Assembly: GCA_964017045.1 (NCBI GenBank)
Contig: OZ024796.1
Span: forward strand, 21,661,510-21,725,509
DNA from: Omphiscola glabra
Lineage: Eukaryota; Mollusca; Gastropoda; Lymnaeidae
Direction of reading: 5' to 3'
DNA: 64,000 bases
Position numbers and translations under genes: made by a program. Positions 49,301-60,519 of the stretch are shown one piece after another. The notes beneath the pieces are model-generated. The model was not told where the DNA came from and ran no database searches. It saw nothing but the letters and a program-made list of their open reading frames with translations. Each line of letters starts with the position of its first letter. Position 1 is the first letter of the stretch.

Positions 49301-51004
49301 GGAAAAACATCCAGTAGCAACACAAGCCAGTAAAGGTAGCTGCTAACACCAGGAAAACATAAGGTTCATTTAACACCTCGGATTCACTGCAACAAAGACA
49401 GAAAAACTAATAAGAAGTTATACAAAATAATAATTTCATTTTAAGCCTAACCAAAGATCCAGCATTACTTTAAGATGACAGGTACTAATATATTTTATTT
49501 TTGAACATCATGTTATCAGTGAAAGAGAAACAAAGCAGAAGCTACTTAGGCCTGTTCTTAATGAGTGAAGAACCTTTACAGACATTCTTTTAGGCTAAGT
49601 TGATTAATATTAATTAAAGTTAACTAACAAATTTTTACTACGTCTCTGTATTTAAAACTTTGGTGAGCGTTTTTCTTTTAGGCTAAGTTGATTACTATTA
49701 ATTAAAGTTAAGTAGAAAATTCTTACTATGTCTCCGTGTTTAAAACTTTGGTGAGTGTGCCATACTCATCCCCAATGAGCCATGCTAAGCTCCATCCAGC
49801 TGCTGCTCCTGTTTCTAAACTGGCTACCAAAAGTGGAAGACGAGACCAACGGAAAAGGGCCAAATTTGACGATAAAATAGTTTTATTAACTTCAGCTGCA
49901 ACTGAAACAAAGATACTACATGTAACATAATGATATTTGATGCCTATTCATTGCTGGATAGAAATCACTATTCCAGTTAGCTGAGAAGTAGTATCCAAGA
50001 GGGCAGCAAAGGAATTCTTTGCTGCCCTGTCGTATACTACTTCTCAGCAAAAAGCTATTTTAAAATTGTAATTGTTTTTTTCTGTTGTTTGTTCTCTGAC
50101 AAAGGCTTCCTGCTGACACGTTGTTTTGTTGCGTACCTTCTTTCAGGTTTGACCTTACTTTTGTTTTACTCATTTCCAACTTAGATAAAACAGCTCAGAC
50201 ATAATCATTGTTATTCAGTGTAGTCAAGTTACATAGGTATCAGTAGAGGTTACACTACCATATGTTATTGTCCTTTTTATGTTAAAGTGAGAATTAAAAA
50301 AAATTGCAGATAGAATATTTATTTTAAGTATCATAAACTTTTGTATATACAAATTTAATTTTTTTATTACCAAATGTTTTATTTTGTAATGTTTAACTAA
50401 TTTCAATTAAATTTTAAAAATCATGCAAATTAAATAATTCTTAGAAAGATTGAGATATGTTATATAGACATTAAAATATACAACAAAAGTACAAAAATAA
50501 TAATTAAAAACAGATTTGATACTACAACTCAAAGTTTGAGTAGTGCATCCAAAGTAAAAGAGTAGCACTTTTAAAGCTTACCTGAAAAGTGAGGGAGGGT
50601 GAACCATGTTAAAGCCACTAAACAAGTGCTATTTATAAGCACAGCAAGCCAGAATCTTGAATTTAAAAAAAATACTGAAATATCTGAAATAAATTGTTCA
50701 TACAAAAAAGTGTTAGAGTGACAAAGATCTCTTGGTCTCACTTTAATAATAAGTTAATCTTTAACCTATTTGAAAATAAATGTGTATTTTTTATGAAAAC
50801 TTTTAATGCATTTCAATGAGATTCAAACTTGCACTTGCATAGCACAAAAAATAGAAGATATAAAATGATTAATTCATACATACCAGATAACCACTGAAAA
50901 GGGTGAATGGCTGAAAATGTCGACAAAAAAATAAAAACCATCAAAACAACTGGCATGAAAAGCACAGACCAACATATGCTTGCTAATCTTCTCCAAAAGT
51001 AAAC
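43360..51004 (-). CDS. NDC1: Transmembrane nucleoporin NDC1 (15 coding exons, start exon not found)
   Basis: Exons in transcript order: 51004-50884, 50683-50582, 49901-49766, 49386-49263, 48538-48430, 48018-47970, 47626-47491, 47273-47181, 47007-46761, 46402-46352, 46165-46113, 45886-45772, 44520-44420, 44229-44075 and 43423-43360 (TAA). All introns are GT-AG and all phases join, giving 551 residues; human NDC1 has 674. NDC1 spans the pore membrane and helps anchor and assemble nuclear pore complexes. Seen: ASICWSVLFMPV and AIHPFQWLS at the first membrane segment; further hydrophobic segments to about residue 250 (LVALTWFTLP, EPYVFLVLAATFTG, LGIFNLSLLWQTYLCTF); the diagnostic RRQEVLSLSQPGGHPRTW (about 307-324); a Ser-rich linker (about 340-405) shorter than in human; then EDKFGVVQSTLPTL and NKAAIYRLVNTY near the C-terminus. 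The exon at 49901-49766 is the least certain: its phases fit and it matches the third-segment region. The first exon shown lacks an in-frame ATG before the first membrane segment, so a short upstream exon is missing. Confidence 0.93.
43772..43920. mobile_element. Degenerate hAT-like MITE in the last NDC1 introns
   Basis: Left CAGTGGTTGCCAAATTTTTA and right GATTGGGAACCATTG are imperfect inverted ends. The flanks do not form a target duplication. It lies between the last two NDC1 coding exons. Confidence 0.45.
44567..45546 (+). mobile_element. RTE-like LINE 3' end with GAT-rich tail, inside an NDC1 intron
   Basis: The plus strand (antisense to NDC1) encodes the second half of a reverse transcriptase with only a few breaks. 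44585-44932 holds the catalytic LLFADDIDRLAGSEEEL and FKYLGSIFS. After one stop, 44951-45313 holds IRLMCSLVLSIFLYACESWT, FRSILGICYRDHITNEQV and KLEWFGHVTRN. It ends with a (GATGAT)n-rich tract at 45481-45543, the kind of simple-sequence tail that RTE-clade elements carry instead of poly(A). 5'-truncated and inactive. Confidence 0.88.
49592..49765. repeat. Direct duplication next to an NDC1 splice donor
   Basis: AGGCTAAGTTGATTAATATT.. through ..TTTAAAACTTTGGTGAG is present twice, starting near 49591 and 49679, about 88 bp apart, with several substitutions. The second copy ends at the NDC1 donor of exon 49901-49766. Confidence 0.7.
49980..50048. repeat. 69-bp near-perfect hairpin palindrome
   Basis: GCTGAGAAGTAGTAT..GGGCAGCAAAG pairs with CTTTGCTGCCC..ATACTACTTCTCAGC around a 4-6-nt centre (GAATTC). 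It lies about 80 bp upstream (in the transcript sense) of the NDC1 exon acceptor at 49901. It may be a tiny MITE or a structured intronic element. Confidence 0.75.
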
Positions 51005-51735
51005 CTGTAGAAAAGCATAATAAAATTATAGATAATAAATGTCTATACTCTCCACATTTTAATTGTTTAGATTGGAAATTCTTTAATGACTATATAGTCC
51101 TTTTCAACTTATCTTAAATTGTACTGTTTTTATTATGGTGGCTGTAAGCATTCTATCACTGAGACACAATTGAAGAGTCAGCCAAAGGTAAAACTTAAAA
51201 AACAACATTAATTGATTTAACAGCTAATTTCTTTGAGTTTCTGCCTTTTCACATGTACTCATTAAGTAGCTCTATGAGTAAAAGTTGATTAACTGAGTTG
51301 GAGGTCTTTAATCTCAATAGCAATTGTAAAAGCTCGGCTTTACTATTATGCTATATGTTGGACCTATGCAGTTTAGACTAATCTAAATATTAAGAATTGC
51401 ATATGCCTAATGCAATGTACACCAGCAGATCATAGTTAATATCAATGTACCTAGTTTTGCTAATCTAGCACAAAGGGCATAAGTGTAGCCAAAAGTCACA
51501 GCTTAATAAAATAATTAAAAAGGTTGTTAATATCTTTTCAACGCTCAGTTATATGGTTTTGCAAATTTAATCTGTTTTAAGTTTTGGCTAGTTAGGTGAA
51601 CAATGCGTAACAAAGAATGATTGTTAGATAAAAAGTTAATCCTCATTAAATTCGATGCTAAAGAGGATTCTTTAAGTTCCAATTCCAATGTAGTGCAATC
51701 ACTAACAAATTAAATTTTTATTATTTTTAGCTTAC

Positions 51736-51893
51736 CGAATTGTCAAAGTGACATAGAAAAAATATGGAGGTTGGGAAAATATTTGCGTTTCACCGTAAGA
51801 CAAATATTTTACGTTATCAATTACAAATTAATATATAAACCATGACAAAAACCCATAAATCCGCGGATACCGTAGAAGCAATTGTAAGATGGC
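51736..51893 (-). promoter_or_regulatory. Candidate NDC1 promoter and noncoding first exon
   Basis: AAGATGGC at 51886-51893 matches the YY1 core. It is followed in the minus direction by a strong donor, ATTCG|GTAAGC, at 51736/51735. The interval has no AG that could act as an acceptor, consistent with a first exon. An ATG lies just upstream of the YY1 site (about 51928), but its frame stops or leaves the wrong phase for the next coding exon. Confidence 0.45.
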
Positions 51894-52429
51894 CGTAACA
51901 GTTTCTGCTTCATTTTTCCGTATGCGCAGACCGCGTGAGACTTTCGAAGTACCTACCTAATGATAATGTGAATGGGCGGAGTCAGACTTTAATTATGGGC
52001 AAAAAGGACTCTTGTATTAGGTACTCCAACTCAAATTTTCAAATACATCTGACATAGACAAAGAGCATATCATTGGAAAGAGCTGGCTTTAAGCTTTCCA
52101 ATGACACCAAGATAATCTTTCTATGACTAATAGGAGAAAAGTTAAGAATTTTTTGTGATTTATTTTTCCCCACTATTCGGCTTTGTATTTAATTTTTAAA
52201 GCCGTGATTGCATTATTACTCTGTTGGTACTATTTTGCTTGTATCTTTTTGGCTATTAAAGTTAGAGCTATCAAATTTGGAGGAGACATTTACAACACAA
52301 TGTTTAACAAAATAAATTGTGACTTAACTTATTATATTTTATTAAATCTGACTTTATGGGCATATGGCGTGGATAACGACAATTGGCGGAAAATTTCATT
52401 TTTTTAAAAAATGAAATAATTACTAAACC

Positions 52430-52800
52430 AAGAAAGCTACTGTTATATAATTTTCAATACAAACAGATAATGTCCATGTAAAAGTAAGGCACATTTAAAA
52501 TAAATAAAATACAGATCAGGAAAATTTATGCAAATTTAGACAAAATATTTGATGAAAAGCAACCACGGCCGAGACATTTTTACATTTAAATACGTAACTT
52601 TTAAACTAATAAAGCTACTGCTATAAAATTTTCAAAACAAACAGATAATGTCCATCTGAAAGTAAGGCACATTTAAAATAAATAATATACAGATCATAAA
52701 AATTTATGCAATTTTATAAAAAATATTTCATGAAAAGCAACCACGGCCGAGACATTTTTACATTTAAATACATAACTTTTAAACAAATAAAGCTACTGCA
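52430..52800. repeat. Tandem repeat, about 175-bp unit, two copies
   Basis: Blocks with AAAGTAAGGCACATTTAAAA, CAACCACGGCCGAGACATTT and AATAAAGCTACTGC occur twice (about 52430-52610 and 52611-52795), followed by a diverged third start. Confidence 0.8.
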
Positions 52801-53084
52801 ATCAAATTTTCAGTAATAATAGTTTGAGACAATCCAAATGTAACAGAATATTCAAATATTGCAAAAGCAATTAAAATCATGCTATACAAAATTAAAAAAT
52901 GTCATGTAAACTTTTGACATTGATGTGCGTCTTTTAGCATAACTTTTAAACTAACAATGCTAATTCAATAAAATGTTCAGTACAAATAGACAGTGACAAT
53001 ATAAATATAATAAAACATCCAATGCAATATTGCAGTCCACAGCAAAAGATAGTGTCCTAGTCCACAGCAACAGAACGTATCCTT

Positions 53085-53465
53085 GTCCACCTGAAAATAA
53101 ACAATTTAAAAATTAAACTTTAAAATGAGTGAGCTGAAAATTCAAATGAATGTCATCAAAACACACAATTAAACAAAGTGAAAAATCCCCCATAAGAACA
53201 TCAGAAATGAAATGTGACAATGTTGTCCACCTGAAAGTATACAAAAATTTAAAAATTAAATTTGAAATGAGCGAGCTGAAAATTCAAATAAATTTCATCA
53301 AAACACGCAATCAAACAAAATAAAAAATCTCCCATAAGAACATCAGAAACTAAATGTGACAATGTTGTCAACCTGAAAATATACAAAATATTAAAAATGT
53401 AATTTTAAAATGAGTGAACTGAAAATTGAAATAAAATTTCATCAAAATACAATTAAATGTGACAA
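53085..53465. repeat. Tandem repeat, about 125-bp unit, 2-3 copies
   Basis: Words TGAGTGAGCTGAAAATTCAA, CCCCCATAAGAACATCAGAA and GTGACAATGTTGTCCACCTG recur at about 125-bp spacing from 53085 to 53465, with the last copy partial. It lies just downstream of the broken unit at 53529-54700. Confidence 0.8.
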
Positions 53466-53528
53466 TGTTATTTCTTCATGATCTATGTCAGAAAATACCA
53501 ACTTACAAAACAAAACTTCTTTACATAC

Positions 53529-54700
53529 CCGACTAAATCTCCAAAAAAACTCCTTCTCTTCCCAGTCCATGGTTTTGTTGACCACAGCTTTAACCTTGGC
53601 ATCAACAAAACCGGTCGAAGCATTAGGGGCTCTTTTAAATTGGGCCTCGACTATCCCCAAAACCCTCTCACTATGGATATTATGAACAGGGGCTGATGAG
53701 GTCAGGGTCATTAATTCTGCTGATGGATTAGCCAGTTCCCCAACAAGATACGCCTCAAGCTGCCTGTTTAAGACTGATACAAATCCTAAAGTATAGACAG
53801 AGCCGAAACTGTCTCAAAAAATCGTGGACACTGTTCACGGCTCCGGAGCTCCAGCAACACTTCATCCTCATCGATTGGTAGATTAAAGACATCTTCCTCC
53901 ATCGTCCATATCAATTTGGGTTGTTTGTTGATCAGGAAATGATATCAGTAATTCTGGAAAAAAAAGATCAGGATTAATAATTAGGATTATTATGAATACA
54001 TATAAATAATAATTAAATAATTTTAGATTGTTGCCACACAATGTTCTTTACTTTATGTACATTTATAGTTATTTAATAACTTAGTACTATAGGCTAGGCT
54101 ATCTTACTAATTCATTGCTCATCGCATGTCAGCTTGATCTCTTTGTCTTTGTTGTCTTATTTACATGTATTATTGACCCAAAGCATACTCGTATATATGG
54201 ACTATATTAGGCCTAAAGTGTAATTATGATTAAAAACCAGTTATTAAAAGTGTATAATTATAATCAAACTACTAAGTTATAATGCAGATTTATTTATTAA
54301 GTTATTTCAAAAAGTTTTTAAATAATAATAACTACTGTTTACATTAGATATACACCACTTCCTGTAGTTCGAGTGGAAAAAAATGGCCACGGCTTGGCAG
54401 TCTTGAATTTTTAGTCATGTAGCGCAAGCTCTATTTAACTTCTGTAATGATCAGTACTCTTTAAAAAAAGTGTTTCACCTTCAATTACATATAAACTATG
54501 ATCTCAAGTAATTTCCAAGTCTCCACACAATTTAAATAAAAAAAGAAAGCACGGCGAACACACTTACCCCAATCAACCTTTCAATTGTTCGTCTCAGCGT
54601 GGTCCGATCTCCTATTCATTGATACCCTCGTAACCGGCATGCATCGTGGATTCAAATTAAAATAAGGAAGTTCCTCTATTTTTAGAAATGACGCAAAGCA
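53529..54700 (-). pseudogene. Spliced minus-strand unit with a frame break, unknown (possibly transposon-derived) protein
   Basis: A strong donor (GATTGGG|GTAAGTGTG, 54568/54567) and acceptor (CTTTTTTTTCCAG|AATTACTG, ending 53954) define an intron. The next exon, 53953-53529, starts MEEDVFNLPIDEDEVLLELR (ATG at 53902). It meets a TAG near 53790, and then a second frame continues to the donor at 53529 as RQLEAYLVGELANPSAEL, SAPVHNIHSERVLGIVEAQF, KRAPNASTGFVDAKVKAVVN and MDWEEKEFFWRFSR. The SAPVHNIHSERVLG block resembles C-terminal dimerisation regions of DDE transposases, but I cannot name the family. The break may be a true frameshift, an assembly indel, or a tiny intron ending at TATACTTTAG. 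Confidence 0.5.
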
Positions 54701-54799
54701 ACGTGAAACACCGACATCTACCGAAAACGAAAAGCGCCAGCTGATCACGGCGATCGCCGCTCGGCAGCCTTCGTTTTTCTACCGCCGGCGGCGAAGTAT

Positions 54800-56535
54800 T
54801 GGGGTGCCTACTTGTATCATTAAAATTACACTCACATAAAAAAATTGAAAACTTGGATTCCATTGCACTGACGCCCATTTCCGATACAAATTTTCTAGTA
54901 ATGTCCCTGTTTTACTGAAGTATCTACTTTTCAGCTGAAAGCTACTTTTTATTTTATTCTGTTGGTTTTGTTTGTTCGCCGAAGAAGAAAGGCTTCCTGC
55001 CGACACGTTCGTTATTTTTTTACATTACTTTTTCAGTTTTTTCAGGTTTTCACATACTTTGACTCATTTGATTTTTGGTTAACCTGTTTGCAGTCTCTCT
55101 CTACCCCCCCCCCCCCCTGATTTACGAATTACCACAGGCCTAACAGTGTAACACCTAACAGTCTAACACAGTGTTACACACTGAGTCACTTTGGCCCTAA
55201 GTTAGGGTAGCGGGTAGGGAGAGGCAGTTTTGCGGGGCGGGAATTCGGCAATCAACTATACCTGCTCGATAGGCCTCACCAATAAAAGCGGAAAACAGAA
55301 GAAGCGTTGGATAGAAAAATATATAATACAGTTATTTTCACCTCTGAATGAAACCAATTGTACACCGCCATGGCCATATTGTATAACCGCGTTCACTATT
55401 ATAGTTTTCACATTCACTTGTTTACACTTTAAACTCATGCGCCATGACAATTATTTTAAAATGTGCAGTTCCGGTTAGGATGCCGAACAAAAGCAGAAAG
55501 AAGGAACAGACAAAAAATACCCAACCTTTAAAACAAAGCGTTTTGTGGATACCCAAGCTCATATATAAACATATATATTTATATATGAGCTTGGGTATCC
55601 ACAAAACGCTTAAGAAAAGAATTAATTTAAATAAATTCGGATTCTTAAAACAATTGTAGTGATTTTCTATTATTTTACGGAAATCGAATAAATTTAAATG
55701 CGCGAACAATAAAAATTTATTTTTTAGTATATGTTTAGGTATTATTATTATTATAAATAAATTAAAAATAAAAATTAAATAACTATTTAAAGATTTTTGT
55801 CTGCAATTTTTTATATTAAATTATATCATAATTATTTTTGTTATTCTAAATCATAATCACATTTATCGGGAAACCCCAAACATTTGAATCTGTTATTTTT
55901 AGTGCGTTTTTTTAGTACGTTGTTAATAGTAAGAAATTAAATCAACATTAATTTGATCTAAATGACTTAAAACAATATCGAAGTAAAATTTTGGTTAGAA
56001 CTAAAAGAAAATTTAAATTAATGTCTAAGATAGTCTAATTTAATTTTGTAAATCAAAAGCTTTAAGTTTCAATGATTAAAAACCACGAGCACGGGTGACA
56101 AAAACTAGATCTAATGTATTCCCCACTTTTTAAAAGTAAAATTAATTAGTATAATTGATGGCTTTTTAAATTCTTAATAAAACACACCAAATTTTAGCTT
56201 TGTATTTTTATCATTTAATAAGTTTGTACTTATTTTTAATTCCAAAAATATACTTTTATCAAATTTATAAAGTAATAAAAACTTAACGTTTAAAAATACT
56301 TTTAATAAGAAAATTTCGTTTAAGTCAGTTAGTGCAACGAAATCTCATAGCCAAATATCCTTCACTAGTTAATTTATAACTCATTCAAAATAAAAAAAAA
56401 CATACGAAGTTAGGCCTACAATTGGTTAATTTTGTTTAAATTATATATATCTAAAGAACCACTTAGAATCTATGTGACAGGTTTGAACTTTGGTATAGAT
56501 TGTCAAGTTCAAATAAATAACCATTATATTTCCAA
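54800..56535. other. Intergenic, AT-rich
   Basis: 54975-55075 resembles 50095-50175 (GGCTTCCTGCCGACACGTT and TTTCAGGTTT shared), so a repeat pair is likely. Apart from the palindrome at 55536-55611, no structure or exon is supported. Confidence 0.4.
55536..55611. repeat. 76-bp perfect inverted repeat (34-bp arms, 8-nt loop)
   Basis: AAGCGTTTTGTGGATACCCA.. (55536-55569) is exactly complementary to 55578-55611, with CATATATA between. Arms without any mismatch suggest a recent origin. Confidence 0.9.
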
Positions 56536-56781
56536 ATACAGTGGAACCTCTCATAACGAGCACCTCTCATTGCGAGTAATTCCCATAACGAGAAAAAAAA
56601 ATGTACAGAAGTTGCACATAACGAGTTACACAGAAAGGGGAAGTCCCTTTTTCCGACATTCATTTGTGAACCGGAATTTTCGCGCCGATGCATTAGTCTG
56701 TGTTTAGCACTCGGTCTGTTAGCGTATTGTTTTCGTGTGTGATCACCAGTTTTTACAAATTTTATATTCAGACAGTAGGCC

Positions 56782-59702
56782 CAGTGTTTCTTTCAGGCAT
56801 ACCTCCGGGGGGGGGGGGGCACTCGGAGCAAGTCAAGTGCCCCCCCGGGGGAAAATATGTAAGAAAAAATAATTTAAAAAAAAAAATTACTCTAAATTTA
56901 ATTTTTATAAAATTTTTAAAAGTTATTGAAATGTGTGCTTTCAATCGATTACAATTATTGGAACAAATAAAATATCGCTTTGTTCGATATATATTGATGA
57001 TCCATAGCGTTCAGGTTAATCTTGTTACAGGCTCGCAGAAATCGATTATAAATAATATTATGGTATTGTTTTGAAAATTGGCCGCTCCTGATCATAAGCT
57101 AAAGCTTACTTTTTTTGATTCGCAGATATCGGTATCTTTTATTTAATTACATTCTGCAGCTGCAAAAGTTGAAAGACTTTTAAATAACCCTGTATTAAAC
57201 TACCTTTTCATCGATATAAATGTCTTTAAATTAAATATAGTTCTTGCTAAGAAATAAACATGTGCAATCTGTTTTCAAATGATATTGTAAAATAGTATCA
57301 TGCTTTAAAAAATCATTTTTAGCAAATATTTTAATGTAGTAGATTCCATAGATGTATGCTGACATAGATAAAATAAAAATTTAAAAATAATAATAATAAT
57401 AATTTTTTTTTTAAAAATTAGAAATTTACCGGTTACATACAAATAGTGGACATTTCATCATAATTATTAAAGCGAGTGTTTCTAATTTTTAATACAGTTT
57501 CGGGAACAGAGTAAAATGATTTTAAAAAAAAATACTCTTTATTTATTAAATCCCCAATGACTTTTCTCTGCTAATATAATAATAATAAACAATCTTCCCC
57601 GGCTGTTTGAACTATTTAAAAAAAATTATTTTAAGATGATAATCCAGTAGAAAGAATATATATATTTAAACAACGTCTGCCCCTAGGTTTCTGCCTGTAG
57701 ATCGTTTTTGTTGCTCCAGAATCCGGCATCCTTTCAATGTGTCCTGCCTAGGACAGTCTGCCTTTTTTTTATATTGTTGTGACTATGGATGAGTATTTGT
57801 ACAATTGATATAGCTCTTAGTTTGTACGGATTCCCAAAACAAAATTGTCTATCATCGGGTCATATATTTAGCAGGTTCTCTGCTTTTCTGGTAGGAACCA
57901 AGTATCACTACTGGTCTTGTGATAGTTGTGTATACTGCCTTCTTTGTTCCCTTAGCGAGATTTTTGCTTTGAAGTAGCTTTTTTAAATTGAAATAAGAAC
58001 GGTTGCATGCTGTTATTCTTTCTTGCACCTCCGATTGTATTTCCTCTTGCTTATTTATAGTCACCCCTAGATATTTGAAAGTAGCTACCCTCTCAAAGGC
58101 GTAGATGTTCATATTGATGAAGTCATCAGTGCGTATTTCCTGACATTATCATAAATATTGCCTTCGCTTTATTTACATCAAGACCAGCTTTGACCGTCAC
58201 ATCTTCAAGTTCCCTGAAAGTTTTAATTATATCATCAATGCTGTTTCTACCATTAGCGCTATATCGTCTGTGTAGGCCAGATATTGCAGTGGCTGGCTTT
58301 ATAAAGTTCCTTATGGTTGTTCTGTACCACCTCTCAGGTGCTCACACGTATGTTTCTAATGCTTTTTTCTAAAGTGATGTTGAAAATGATACACGGATTT
58401 CCTTGTCTGAGGCCCAGATTGATTGGGAACTCCCTCAAGTACTCCCTCTGTACTTTGATTCTACTTTTGTAGTTATCCATCGTCATATGTATGAGTCGGG
58501 TAAGTTTGTTAAGGACTCCAAGTTCCAGCACAGCATCGTTCATGTATTTCCTGTCTATGCTATCATAACCTGATTTGTAGTCCACATATAGTTGGTGTAT
58601 GTTGATGTATTCTTAGCATTTTTCTACGAGACATCTAACAGTAAATATATGAACGTTTGAAATGCCCCTTCACACATTGTCTTAAAGATACATTGAATAC
58701 AGTGCATGATACCCTCACTAGGTAACTCTTGTTACCAGTGAAATATCCGCATCAACACCAGGCACAGAAACATTGCAAATGCCATCTACATTCATAGGAG
58801 CCATAAAGATCAATAAATTGATCGTGGGCCCTTAATAGACAGAAAAAGAAGAAGAAAAATTTGCACCACAATGCATCACTGCATTTTGAATTTATTATTT
58901 TTAAATTAAGGTGACCCCTGCCCTCACTTTTGCTCAAACTCTTCGGATTCCTCAATTTCTGCTACCCCCCCCCCTTTTTTTTTCCCTTGACGTCGATCAA
59001 TGTGACTACCGGGTTGAAGCTAATCTTGTGTCAAATGATTTTCTTCGGCACACCACAACCAGAATGAATTTAGTTTGTGTCTGGCACTGGTCGCCATAAT
59101 GCCTCCCCCGACGCTTGAAAAATTATTTCCCCCGATCAAATGAAAGTCTTATCAAAACATTCGAATCATGTATACTCCAAAATGCACCTCTTGATTGTTA
59201 AACAATCACACATTTTCTGCTGCCCTACTTCCCGATAAAAATTACTTACCATGACAGCCAAATTTGGTGCTGATATATACACTGCCCAGCGGCGTGCCTA
59301 GTGTTAGCGCCACCCTATGTGGGTTAACTTTTTTGCAACGCTACCTTTCTCGATAGAAACTCTGCAGATGTCCGAAAATCCCGCCGCTCTATCTAAAGAA
59401 AAAATTACACCTGGGAAGACCAAATGTTCGCCCCTCCCCCCCACTTCTACGTCACTGACGTGAGTCTTTGATGACAGGGGACAAGCATTTTTACACCTTC
59501 CCCCCCCCCCGCTAAACTCTGAAACCTATTATTTTCATCCATTAACACTATAGCCCATTAGATGCCCCCGCTAGTCTGGCGCCCGGGGACATATGTCCCA
59601 TCTGCCACCCCTTAGCTACGCCTCTGGCCACTGAAAAACTGGCACTGCCCCCCCGAACGTCAAAAGTGCCCCCTCGGGGGAAAATTTCTGAAAGAAACAC
59701 TG
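56782..59702. mobile_element. hAT-ended 2.9-kb insertion nested in the Tigger element
   Basis: Left CAGTGTTTCTTTCAG (56782-56796) and right CTGAAAGAAACACTG (59688-59702) are perfect inverted ends. AGTAGGCC flanks them exactly at 56774-56781 and 59703-59710. Both ends carry AAGTGCCCCC..CGGGGGAAAAT subterminal motifs. No transposase was recognised inside. The interior instead holds LINE debris (57660-58620) and a further MITE-like stretch (59285-59635), so it is a loaded or composite non-autonomous unit. Confidence 0.85.
57660..58620 (-). mobile_element. Decayed LINE reverse-transcriptase fragment inside the hAT-ended unit
   Basis: Minus strand: 58585-58334 gives DYKSGYDSIDRKYM, LELGVLNKLTRLIHMTM and GLRQGNP; about 58280-58250 gives AYTDDIALM (degenerate catalytic box); 58112-57852 gives ATFKYLGVTINKQEE and KKAVYTTITRPVVILGS. 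Several stops and shifts; inactive. Confidence 0.8.
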
Positions 59703-59754
59703 AGTAGGCCTATTCGTAATTTTTTATGTGCAAAGTGTAATAACCTGTCCTAAA

Positions 59755-59922
59755 ATGTCTTCGAAGAAAAAATCACAAGAAGACAATCATAAGAGAGAAA
59801 AAATAACTGTTGAAATGAAATGTAATATTATTGAAAAGCGAGAACTAGGTGTGAGCGTGGCTAATCTAGCGCGCACATACAATCGGTCAATGTGCTGTGA
59901 CACATTTTCGTCAAATTTTTAA
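59755..59922 (+). pseudogene. Truncated Tigger transposase N-terminus
   Basis: MSSKKKSQEDNHKREKITVE then CNIIEKRELGVSVANLARTY is the psq/CENP-B-type DNA-binding helix-turn-helix of pogo-like transposases. The frame ends after 55 residues, and no DDE domain follows. Belongs to the Tigger relic at 56539-60135. Confidence 0.75.
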
Positions 59923-60284
59923 GCGTCGGCAAAAACAAATGTCTTTAGTCACTTTAGACAGTTTTCTTGTTAAAAAGGATTAATTATTTGTCATAAATTC
60001 ATATTTTTATTTTCGTTTTTTGTTTCATATCTAAATTGTATTCCAAGTTGTTACACTCCTTAACAATTCATAAATAATTTTATTTGAATAAAGGCTGCAC
60101 TTATTGGTACCCGGGTACCAGAATTGAGAGGTTGGGATTAAAAAAAGATTTAAAATATTATTGTTAAGTTTGTAAGACAAAATGAGGTATCAAATGAAAG
60201 ATAATTGAATGCACTATACGTTTGTAATGTTAATTCTTCAGTTTTACTAAAATAAAATATAGCCTCAAATGACATCAGAATAGC

Positions 60285-60515
60285 ATTAGTCAAAATGGAC
60301 CCAACGATCTAAAGGATCTGCTGTATGGAGAGTTGGCAGAAGGTTCAAGACTTATTGGACGGCCATGGCTGCGATTTATGGACGTTTGCAAAAGGAGCAC
60401 GAGGGAAGCCAACGACTGGGAGTCATTGCTGAGCACCGTGCTAGCTGGCAAACAGCAATATATGAAGGAGTCAAAAGGATGCGCGAAGCGAAGCCCAGCA
60501 TGGGAATATTAACGT
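60285..60515 (+). mobile_element. LINE ORF C-terminal fragment
   Basis: In one plus frame (about 60307-60510) the sequence reads LKDLLYGELAEGSRLIGRPW, LRFMDVCKRSTREANDWESL and ending SPAWEY-stop. The LLYGEL..GRP..RFMDVCKR wording is the conserved end of a common metazoan LINE ORF2. No reverse transcriptase precedes it here. Confidence 0.7.
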
Positions 60516-60519
60516 TACG

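Larger units (their letters stand above)
56539..60135 (+). mobile_element. Tigger/pogo-like DNA transposon relic, split by a nested insertion
   Basis: The left end CAGTGGAACCTCTCATAACG, preceded by the TA target, is a typical Tigger terminus with repeated CATAACGAG subterminal words. The element runs to 56781 and resumes at 59711 after the nested element. It then gives an ATG at 59755 and a CENP-B-type N-terminus. About 59918-59985 continues with a short RRQKQMSLVTLDSFLVKK-like tail and a poly(A) signal (AATAAA, about 60088). The transposase core is deleted. The right terminus is decayed (GAGAGGTTGGG near 60127). Confidence 0.75.

Noticed and set aside
49736..49930. Plus-strand 64-codon frame
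   Set aside because: The minus strand of the same stretch fits an NDC1 exon with matching splice phases on both sides.
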